Assembly (NCBI GenBank): GCA_030152105.1
Contig: JASLIH010000055.1
Location: forward strand, 1-18,005
Source of the DNA: Actinomycetes bacterium
GTDB taxonomy: Bacteria; Actinomycetota; CALGFH01
Direction: 5' to 3'
DNA: 18,005 nt
Shown piece after piece: positions 11,746 through 18,005 of this stretch (within the stretch, counting starts at the first letter, position 1; every line of letters starts with the position of its first letter). A program made the translations under genes and the position numbers. The notes under the pieces were generated by a model. It had not been told where the DNA came from. It saw nothing but the letters and a program-made list of their open reading frames with translations, and did no database searches.

Positions 11746-14700
11746 ATGCCGCGCTGCGCAGTTTGCGGACAGGACAACCCGGGGGGCTTCCGGTTCTGCG
11801 GGGCGTGCGGCGCGCCCCTGGCCGGCCCGGCCCGGGCCCCGGCCGAGGAGCGCCGGCTGGTCTCGGTGCTGTTCTGCGACCTGGTCGGGTTCACCGCCCG
11901 CTCTGACCAGGCCGATCCCGAGGACGTCGGCGCCATGCTGCGGCCCTACCATGCTCGCTTCCGGGCCGAGATCGAGCGCCGGGGCGGCACCCTGGACAAG
12001 TTCATCGGCGACGGCGTCATGGCCGTGTTCGGCGCCCCGGTCGCCCACGAGGACGACCCCGAGCGGGCCGTCCGCTGCGCCCTGGGCATGCTGGCCGCCA
12101 TCGAGGAGCTGAACGAGGCCCGCCCCAGTCTTGACCTGGCCATCCGCATCGGCATCACCACCGGTGAGGCCCTGGTCCGTCTCGGCCCCGACCAGCAGAC
12201 CGAGGGTGTGGTCGGGGACGTGGTCAACACCGCCTCCCGGCTGGAGGGGGTGGCCCCGGCCGGTGGGGTGGTGGTGGGGGAGGCGACCTTCCGGGCCACC
12301 CGGCGGCTGTTCGACTACCAGGAGCTGAGGGCGGTCCAGGTCAAGGGCAAGGCCGACCCGGTGCCGGTGTGGCGGCTGGAGGGCGCCCGCAGCCGCACCG
12401 GCATCGAGGCATTCCGCCGGGCCGGCACCCCCTTCGTCGGCCGCCGGGCCGAGCTCGACCTGCTCAAGGGCCTGTTCGAGCAGACCCTGACCGACCGGAC
12501 CGTGCGGCTGGTCACGGTCGTTGGGGAGCCGGGGGTGGGCAAGTCCCGCTTTGTCTCCGAGCTGGCCGCCTCGGTCGACGAACGGCCCGAGCTGGTCATC
12601 TGGCGCCAGGGCCGCTGCCTTCCCTATGGCGACGGGATCACCTTCTGGGCGCTGGGGGAGATCGTCAAGGCCCAGGCCGGCGTCCTGGAGTCCGACCCAC
12701 CGGCAGAGGTCACGGCCAAACTGGAGACGGCCGTGGCCGACCTGCTCCCCGACCCCTCGGAGCGCGGCTGGCTGCGGGGTCGGCTGGCCCCGCTGCTCGG
12801 GATCGCCGGCCCCGACGCGGTCAATGCGGAGCGGGCCGAGCTGTTCGCCGCCTGGCGCCGGTTCGTGGAGGCCATCGCCGCCTCCCGCCCGCTGGTCCTG
12901 GTGGTCGAGGACCTGCACTGGGCCGACCAGGCGATGCTCGAGTTCCTGGAGCACCTGGTCGAGCGCTCGGCCGACCTGCCCCTGCTGATCGTGGCCACGG
13001 CCCGGCCAGAGCTGCTGGAGCGCCAGCCGGGCTGGGGCGGCGGCAACCCGGCGTCGACCAGGATCCCGCTGGGGGCGCTGACCGATCTGGAGACGGCCCG
13101 GCTGCTGGCGGCCCTGGTCGGCCGGTCGGTGCTGCCCGTCGGGGTCCAGGCCCTGCTGCTGGAGCGGGCCGCCGGCAACCCGCTGTACGCCGAGGAGTTC
13201 GCGCGGCTGCTGGCCGACCACGGCCTGGTAGTCGAAGGCGAGGTCGCGGCCGCACCCGACATCCCCGTGCCAGAGACCGTCCACGGGCTGATCGCGGCCC
13301 GCCTCGACGCGCTCACCCCCGAGGCCAGGGCGCTGGTCCAGGACGCGGCGGTGATCGGGCGGGTGTTCTGGCCGGGAGCCGTGGCCGCCATGGACGGCAC
13401 CGGCTCGGACGGCGACGGCGACGGCGGCCGGGCGGTCCAGGCCGGCCTGGCCGAGCTGGAGCGCAAGCAGCTCGTCCAGCGGGCGCGGACCTCATCGGTC
13501 CAGCACCAGGACGAGTACGTGTTCTGGCACGCCCTGGTCAGGGACGTCGCCTACGCCCAGATCCCGCGGGTGGGCCGGGCCCGCCGCCACCAGGCCGTCG
13601 CCGAGTGGGTCGAGGACGTGGCCGGCGAGCGGGTCGGCGACCTGGCCGAGGTCGTCGCCCATCACTACGGCCAGGCGCTCGCCTACGCCCGGGCGGCCAG
13701 GGAGCCGCAGGCCCGGATCGACCAGCTGGTCGAGCCGACCCGCCGCTTCCTGATCCTGGCCGGGGACCGGACCATCAACCTCGACCTCGACCGGGCCCGC
13801 GCCTACTACCGCCAGGCGGTCGAGCTCGGCCAGCCCAGGGACCCGGCGCGCCCGCACCTGCTGGTCAGGACCGGGCGGGTCGCGTTCCAGTCCGGCGACT
13901 ACCCCGAGGCGCTCGCCGTCTACGAGGAGGCCATCGCCGACCTCCGCCGCCAGGGCGACACCCAGGTCCTCGGGGCCACCCTGGGCCGCCTGGCCACCGT
14001 CTACTGGAACCAGGGCGACACCCGCCGGGCCAACGCCGTCCTCACCGAGGCCATCGAGCTGCTGGAGCGCGAGCCCCCAGGGGCCGAGCTGGCCTCGGCC
14101 TATGTCCGGATGGCCGCTGACCGGGTCGTCTCCGGCCACGCCCGCGAGGCCCTGGAATGGGCCGACAAGGCCCTGGCCCTGGCCGACGACCTGGGCGGCC
14201 TGCCCCGGATCCGCCCCCGAGCGCTGGACGCCCGCGGGACGGCCCGCTGCGACCTGGGCGACTTCGGCGGCATGGACGACCTCCGGGCCGGACTGGCACT
14301 CGGCCTGGAGCTCGGCTCGGGGTACGACACCGCCGTCCTCTACAACAACCTGGCCGAGCCGGTCTGGCTGGTCGAGGGCCCGGACGCCGCCATGGCGGTG
14401 TGCGAGGAGGGCGTCGACTTCGCCGAGCGCCGCGGCCAGAGTGAGGCCGCCATGTGGCTGCGCGCCTCCACCCTCGGCCCTCTGCTCGACCTCGGCCGCT
14501 GGGACGAGGCCGTCGCTCTGGCTGATGAGGCGATCGCCTGGGACCTGGCCCACGGCGGCGACTACCTGGCCATCGGCTGCCGCCGCTACCTCACCCTGAT
14601 CCTCGCCTGGCGGGGCGACCTGATCGCCGCCCGCGAGCTGGCCAGCAGGGTCCTCCCCCGGGCCCGGGAGATCGACGACCTCCAGCAGCTCGTCCCCGCC

Positions 14701-15204
14701 CTGGTCAACTCGGCCCTGGTCGAGCGGGCCTCCGGCGACGAGCCCGCCGCCCTCGCCCTGGTCGAGGAGGCGGCCGAGCTCGCCGCCGGTCGCGCCGGCG
14801 GCCGCCGCTTCCTCGGCCAGTACCTGGCCGACATGGTCAGGGTCGCCGCCGTTCCAGCCCCCGCCCTGGCCAAGTCGCTGCTCGACGACGCCGAGGCCAC
14901 CGCCACCCGCTACCGCCTCGCCACCGCCACCGCCCAGGCCGTCCTGGCCGAGTCCGCCGGCGCCCCAGAGCACGCCGCCACCCTGTACACCGAGGCCGCC
15001 GCCGGCTGGAGCGCCTACGGCCAGGTCCTCGAGCACGTCCTGGCCCTCCTCGGCCAGGGCCGCTGCCTGGCCCAGCTGGGCCGGCCCGACGCCAGGCCCA
15101 TCCTGCGGGTCGCCCACCAGCGCCTCATCACCCTCGGTGCCCGCCCCACCGCCGCCGAGGCCAAGGACCTGCTCGACCACCTGCCCGCCAGCCCTCGCCC
15201 CTGA
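11746..15204 (+). CDS. zinc ribbon - class III adenylate cyclase - AAA/STAND ATPase - TPR protein
   Basis: This 1152-residue signalling protein has four parts. First, a zinc ribbon with C4, C7, C18 and C21. Second, a class III nucleotide cyclase (about 36-212) with both metal Asps (D45 in FCDLVGFT, D89 in GDG), K85 and D158 as base-selecting residues that favour ATP, and N161/R165 in NTASR. All catalytic residues are present, so it should make cAMP. Third, a STAND-type ATPase beginning FVGRRAELDLL (230-240), with Walker A GEPGVGKS (260-267) and Walker B VLVVEDLHWAD (384-394). Fourth, from about residue 610, helical TPR-like repeats such as YYRQAVELGQ and AVYEEAIADL. The design is common in actinomycetes. 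The repeats and ATPase probably gate the cyclase in response to an unknown ligand. No membrane segment is seen. Upstream signals suggest leaderless translation. Confidence 0.95.
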   Translation: MPRCAVCGQDNPGGFRFCGACGAPLAGPARAPAEERRLVSVLFCDLVGFTARSDQADPEDVGAMLRPYHARFRAEIERRGGTLDKFIGDGVMAVFGAPVAHEDDPERAVRCALGMLAAIEELNEARPSLDLAIRIGITTGEALVRLGPDQQTEGVVGDVVNTASRLEGVAPAGGVVVGEATFRATRRLFDYQELRAVQVKGKADPVPVWRLEGARSRTGIEAFRRAGTPFVGRRAELDLLKGLFEQTLTDRTVRLVTVVGEPGVGKSRFVSELAASVDERPELVIWRQGRCLPYGDGITFWALGEIVKAQAGVLESDPPAEVTAKLETAVADLLPDPSERGWLRGRLAPLLGIAGPDAVNAERAELFAAWRRFVEAIAASRPLVLVVEDLHWADQAMLEFLEHLVERSADLPLLIVATARPELLERQPGWGGGNPASTRIPLGALTDLETARLLAALVGRSVLPVGVQALLLERAAGNPLYAEEFARLLADHGLVVEGEVAAAPDIPVPETVHGLIAARLDALTPEARALVQDAAVIGRVFWPGAVAAMDGTGSDGDGDGGRAVQAGLAELERKQLVQRARTSSVQHQDEYVFWHALVRDVAYAQIPRVGRARRHQAVAEWVEDVAGERVGDLAEVVAHHYGQALAYARAAREPQARIDQLVEPTRRFLILAGDRTINLDLDRARAYYRQAVELGQPRDPARPHLLVRTGRVAFQSGDYPEALAVYEEAIADLRRQGDTQVLGATLGRLATVYWNQGDTRRANAVLTEAIELLEREPPGAELASAYVRMAADRVVSGHAREALEWADKALALADDLGGLPRIRPRALDARGTARCDLGDFGGMDDLRAGLALGLELGSGYDTAVLYNNLAEPVWLVEGPDAAMAVCEEGVDFAERRGQSEAAMWLRASTLGPLLDLGRWDEAVALADEAIAWDLAHGGDYLAIGCRRYLTLILAWRGDLIAARELASRVLPRAREIDDLQQLVPALVNSALVERASGDEPAALALVEEAAELAAGRAGGRRFLGQYLADMVRVAAVPAPALAKSLLDDAEATATRYRLATATAQAVLAESAGAPEHAATLYTEAAAGWSAYGQVLEHVLALLGQGRCLAQLGRPDARPILRVAHQRLITLGARPTAAEAKDLLDHLPASPRP

Positions 15205-15308
15205 TACCTGTGGCTTCGCCCCGCACACCCGGGCGCGGCAGCATAAAGGATGCCAAACTGGCCGAGCGCCCAAGGCCGGTACCTCGGGCGCCGCCAGCTC
15301 AGGAGGGG
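15205..15308 (+). promoter_or_regulatory. leader of the lipoprotein-sortase operon with strong ribosome binding site
   Basis: The 108-bp gap after the cyclase gene contains an AT-richer patch around 15241-15256 (GCATAAAGGATGCC, an imperfect GCAT/ATGC repeat). It may hold the promoter, though no TANNNT matches well. AGGAGGGG (15301-15308) is a strong ribosome binding site 4 bases before the GTG at 15313 and decides that start over the in-frame ATG at 15250. Confidence 0.4.
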
Positions 15309-15312
15309 CATC

Positions 15313-16599
15313 GTGCGTTCACGGACCGGTCCGATCATCCTCGCCATCCTCGCGCTCGCGGCCGCGGCCGCCTGTGACTCCCAGACCACCCGGCAGTCCA
15401 GCTCACCTTCCTCGACCCAGACCCACGCGGGCGGTGATCACGAGGAGCACCACAGCGTTGCCATGGCCACGACCCCGAAGCAGCTGGCGGCGCAGCTGGA
15501 GCAGTACTTCGCCGTGCACACCCTGCTCGCCCTGCGCCAGACCCGCAGCGTGCTGACCACCAACGCGTCCTACCGCCAGGCCGCCGACCACGAGCTGGAG
15601 GAGTACACCGGGGAGCTCAGCGAGGTCGTCGGCGGCGCCTACGGCGATGCCCAGGGCGACCGCTTCAAGCAGGTCTGGCAACAGACCACCGCCGACGTCG
15701 GCTCCTACGCGGACGCCGTTGCCGGGAAGGACACCTCGGCCAAGCAGGCGGCCCGCGCCGCCCTCCTGGCCGACGCCAACGCCTACGGGACCTGGCTGGC
15801 CGAGGCCAGCAAGGGCCGAGCCAAGGCGGGCGACGGGACGGCAGACCTGAAAACCCACGTCCAGCAGGTCATGGACCATGCCGACGCCTACGCCGCCCAC
15901 GACTACGACCGGGCGTACCGGATCGAGCGGGACGCCTACGAGCACATGTTCGCGGCCGGAACCTCGCTGGCCAAGGCTGGTGAGTCGCCCAAGGCGGCAG
16001 CCACCCTCGACGCGCCGGCCGAGAAGCTGCGGGCGGCCTTCGCCATGCTGCTCGGCGAGCACATGCAGCTGATCATCGACGCCCAGCGGGCCACCTTCGC
16101 CGGGGCGGCGGAGTTCAACGGGGCCGCGGCCCAGGTCAACGCCAACACCGCCGCGCTGACCAAGGGGATGGGCGCGATCGTCGGCCCCAAGAAGGCCGTG
16201 GAGTTCCAGTCGGCATGGGCGGAGCACGTCGATGGCCTGCTGGACTACTCCACCGCGGTGGCCAGCAACGACCAGGCTGAGCAGGCGGTGGTCAGGGAGA
16301 AGATGCGTGGCTACGGCGCCAGGCTGGCGCTGTACCTGAGCGACGTCGTCCGCAACGAGCTGCCGCTGGAGCCCATCACCCAGGCCCTCGGTGCGCACGA
16401 CCAGCACCTGGTCGACCAGATCAACGCCTATGCCGCGAAGCGGTACGACCAGGCGCAGAAGATGGAGGTCGACGGCTACGGCCAGATGCTGAGCGTGGCC
16501 AACACCCTGGTGGCGGCGATCCAGCGGACCGTGAAGCCGCAGCTCCCGGTCGGCGGCTCCCAGACCGGTGGTGGAGGTACCGCACGCTGGCGGCGATGA
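15313..16599 (+). CDS. lipoprotein with two diverged copies of a ~180-residue helical domain
   Basis: This 428-residue protein has an export signal (MRSRTGPIILAILALAAAAA) and a likely lipid-modified C21 (AAAACDS, a weak lipobox). A Ser/Thr linker follows with a His cluster, HAGGDHEEHH (38-47). The rest is helical and internally duplicated. Residues about 57-222 and 237-402 align at an offset of 180. Matching blocks are HTLLALRQTR (69-78) with HMQLIIDAQR (250-259), FKQVW (118) with FQSAW (298), and AYAAHDYD (192-199) with AYAAKRYD (372-379). I do not recognise the family. It should sit on the outer face of the membrane, and the His cluster could bind metal. No LPXTG-type sorting signal is present. 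Its stop overlaps the sortase start (ATGA), so the two are coupled. Confidence 0.88.
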   Translation: MRSRTGPIILAILALAAAAACDSQTTRQSSSPSSTQTHAGGDHEEHHSVAMATTPKQLAAQLEQYFAVHTLLALRQTRSVLTTNASYRQAADHELEEYTGELSEVVGGAYGDAQGDRFKQVWQQTTADVGSYADAVAGKDTSAKQAARAALLADANAYGTWLAEASKGRAKAGDGTADLKTHVQQVMDHADAYAAHDYDRAYRIERDAYEHMFAAGTSLAKAGESPKAAATLDAPAEKLRAAFAMLLGEHMQLIIDAQRATFAGAAEFNGAAAQVNANTAALTKGMGAIVGPKKAVEFQSAWAEHVDGLLDYSTAVASNDQAEQAVVREKMRGYGARLALYLSDVVRNELPLEPITQALGAHDQHLVDQINAYAAKRYDQAQKMEVDGYGQMLSVANTLVAAIQRTVKPQLPVGGSQTGGGGTARWRR

Positions 16600-17222
16600 C
16601 AGCCCGGCGGGGCCGGCTGGTTGCCGGCATCGCCGCGATGGCGCTGGTGGCCGGCTGCTCGGCGGCCGGCGCCGGGCGCGCCGACGAGCCGCTCCCCGCG
16701 GCCACCTCCAGGCCGGCAACGACCGCCAACGGCGTCGACGCCGCTCGCGGCTTCCGCTCGACCCGCGGCTACCAGGCCACTCCGGCCCCGGTCCGGATCC
16801 AGATCCCCAGGATCCACGTTGCCAGCTCCCTGGACCGGCTCGGCCGGGCACCGGACAAGACCGTCCAGGTCCCGAGCCGATGGCAGGTGGCGGGCTGGTA
16901 TGCCCTCGGAACCCGCCCCGGCGACCCGGGGTCGGCGGTCATCCTCGGCCATGTCGACTCCAAACGCGGCCCGGCGGTGTTCTTCCGGCTCCGCGAGCTT
17001 CGCCGTGGTGACGCCATCGACGTCATCCGGGCCGACGGCTCGTCGGTGCGGTTCGCTGTGGACCGGACCGAGCAGTTTGACAAGCAACGGTTCCCGACCG
17101 ACGCCGTCTACTACCCGACACTGACTCCGGCGCTACGACTGGTGACCTGTGGCGGCGAGTTCGACGCCACCGCCGGTCACTACCGCTCCAACGTCATCGT
17201 CTTCGCCACGCTGAAGGAGTGA
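16596..17222 (+). CDS. class F sortase with a lipoprotein signal
   Basis: This 208-residue protein has the sortase beta-barrel and its three catalytic residues: H119 in VILGHVDSK, C185 in LRLVTCGGEFD and R197 in HYRSNVIVFA. The compact size, the TCGG context and the GHVDS motif fit actinobacterial class F sortases. These are transpeptidases that cleave a sorting motif and join the protein to a nucleophile on the cell wall. The N-terminus ends in a good lipobox, LVAGC (C21), so it appears to be lipid-anchored. Most sortases instead keep an uncleaved membrane helix. A low-complexity linker (22-60) separates the anchor from the domain. It overlaps the upstream lipoprotein gene by 4 bases. No protein with an LPXTG-like signal is seen in the window, so the substrate is unknown. 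Confidence 0.93.
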   Translation: MTARRGRLVAGIAAMALVAGCSAAGAGRADEPLPAATSRPATTANGVDAARGFRSTRGYQATPAPVRIQIPRIHVASSLDRLGRAPDKTVQVPSRWQVAGWYALGTRPGDPGSAVILGHVDSKRGPAVFFRLRELRRGDAIDVIRADGSSVRFAVDRTEQFDKQRFPTDAVYYPTLTPALRLVTCGGEFDATAGHYRSNVIVFATLKE

Positions 17223-17234
17223 TCCTCCGCCAGC

Positions 17235-17819
17235 TCAGGGCGCCCGCAGGTCGCACTGGTCCACCACCTGCCGGTATGCGTCCAGCGCCCGGTCGAACCG
17301 GGCCGACTCACTGGCCCCGACCTTCTGGGAGGCCGCCAGCTTCTGGAGCACCTCGCCGACCGACAGCGCACGACTGGCCGGGTCGTTCAGGACCTTTTCC
17401 TGTTCGCCCAGCGCCCCCCGCAGCCTGACGGCGCTGGCCAGCATCGCGTTCGCCCGGTCAACAGCCGTCTTACACGCCGCCGTGGCCACCGGCGTAGCCG
17501 ACGCACTGGTGGCACCGGGATTCCGGCTCGCGGACACGGTCCCCGCAGCCGTCGCGCCGCCGCCCGCCGCCCGGTCATCGGACCAGGCCGACGCGCCGAC
17601 CACCACGCCGCCGACCAGCGCCACGACGATCAACAGCCCGGCGATCAGCAGCCAGGGCAGCGACGGCCGCCGTCGCCCAGCAGGCCGGGTCGCGGGATCC
17701 AGCGGTTCCCGGAGGAAACCAAGCTCAGTGGGAGGTTCCCATTGACTGTCGGGCCGGACCACGTGACGCCGCAGAGCCTCGAGCTGCTGATCGTGGGTGT
17801 CTTCATGCTCTGAAGCCAT
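17235..17819 (-). CDS. single-pass membrane protein with extracytoplasmic two-Cys helical domain
   Basis: This 194-residue protein has a 50-residue hydrophilic N-terminus (EHEDTHDQQLEALRRHVV) that should be cytoplasmic. The basic GRRRP then leads into a transmembrane helix at about 54-77 (WLLIAGLLIVVALVGGVVVG). After a Ser/Ala/Thr linker comes a helical domain with two cysteines, C116 (AACKTAVDRAN) and C189 (VVDQCDLRAP), well placed for a disulfide that joins the ends of the domain. The start ATG at 17817-17819 has GGGAG 8 bases upstream on the minus strand. The gene is convergent with the sortase gene, with 12 bp between stops and no hairpin. I do not recognise the family. The long Gln/Ala helix pattern (LQKLAASQKVGASESARFDR) suggests a helical bundle. 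Confidence 0.85.
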   Translation of the reverse strand: MASEHEDTHDQQLEALRRHVVRPDSQWEPPTELGFLREPLDPATRPAGRRRPSLPWLLIAGLLIVVALVGGVVVGASAWSDDRAAGGGATAAGTVSASRNPGATSASATPVATAACKTAVDRANAMLASAVRLRGALGEQEKVLNDPASRALSVGEVLQKLAASQKVGASESARFDRALDAYRQVVDQCDLRAP

Positions 17820-17902
17820 GCTCTATCTCCCGGATCCCGATGCGCCCGGCGGCGTAGCACCGGCCACACGGACCGGCCTGACGAGAGCCACCGCCAAGCG
17901 TA

Positions 17903-17929
17903 ACCGGGCATCCTAACCGAATCACCCTA
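17903..17929 (-). promoter_or_regulatory. candidate promoter region of the minus-strand membrane protein gene
   Basis: On the minus strand two TANNNT hexamers, TAGGAT (17915-17910) and TAGGGT (17929-17924), lie in an AT-richer patch about 90-110 bases upstream of the ATG at 17819. Neither has a convincing -35. The bases from 17930 to the window end show no gene that I can support; a short GTG frame from 17945 runs off the edge. Confidence 0.3.
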
Positions 17930-18005
17930 GCAATGGCGGGACCCGTGCGCGATGCGATCACTGCCGTCCACCAGCGAGTCGGGGGTCGAGGTCGCAGCGG
18001 CGCTC

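Noticed and set aside
11410..13284. Long minus-strand open frame opposite the cyclase gene
   Set aside because: The product is Gly/Ala/Pro/Gln-rich low complexity, and the plus strand carries intact cyclase and ATPase motifs over the same bases.
15250..15312. ATG at 15250 as the start of the duplicated lipoprotein
   Set aside because: It would put 21 Arg- and Gln-containing residues before the signal peptide. The GTG at 15313 has AGGAGGGG just upstream and gives a normal signal sequence.

Overview
This 18 kb window is very GC-rich DNA. Codon third positions are almost always G or C in every gene, and starts are often GTG. It most likely comes from an actinomycete-type Actinomycetota. That view rests on three DUF397 genes, a Scr1-like XRE regulator with a DUF5753-type sensor region, an HrpA-type helicase with a DUF3418 tail, a class F sortase and TANNNT-type -10 elements. 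I cannot name a genus. No rRNA, tRNA, CRISPR array, insertion sequence, integrase or phage gene was seen.

Layout. Bases 1-264 hold the 3' end of a membrane protein gene, and 382-582 a DUF397 gene that meets a VOC/glyoxalase-fold gene (956-579, minus) tail to tail. Bases 1012-4737 encode an HrpA-type DEAH RNA helicase, and 4965-5891 a MEDS sensor domain fused to an anti-sigma-type ATPase domain. A 15-bp perfect hairpin separates that gene from the convergent cold shock gene cspA (6153-5944). From a shared leader region, cstA (pyruvate/peptide-type transporter) and its small partner ybdD run rightward (6423-8839). A small zinc-ribbon gene lies on the minus strand (9059-8853).

The middle is a regulatory cluster: DUF397 gene 2 (9254-9499), the Scr1-like XRE regulator (10295-9459, minus), a divergent TetR regulator (10435-11013) and DUF397 gene 3 (11101-11298). 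The XRE and TetR genes share a 139-bp intergenic region with nested TCTGCA palindromes. Next come a small single-pass membrane protein (11454-11681) and a large signalling protein (11746-15204) that joins a zinc ribbon, a class III adenylate cyclase, a STAND/AAA ATPase and TPR-like repeats.

The right end holds a translationally coupled pair, joined by an ATGA overlap. The first gene is a lipoprotein made of two diverged copies of a ~180-residue helical domain. The second is a class F sortase that carries a lipoprotein signal instead of a plain membrane anchor. A convergent gene for a single-pass membrane protein with an extracytoplasmic two-cysteine helical domain follows.

Most genes belong to known families. 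The parts most worth a second look are the duplicated-lipoprotein/lipo-sortase operon, the cspA-cstA leader whose predicted fold masks the cstA ribosome binding site, the XRE/TetR operator, and the apparently leaderless cyclase promoter abutting a 10-bp inverted repeat.
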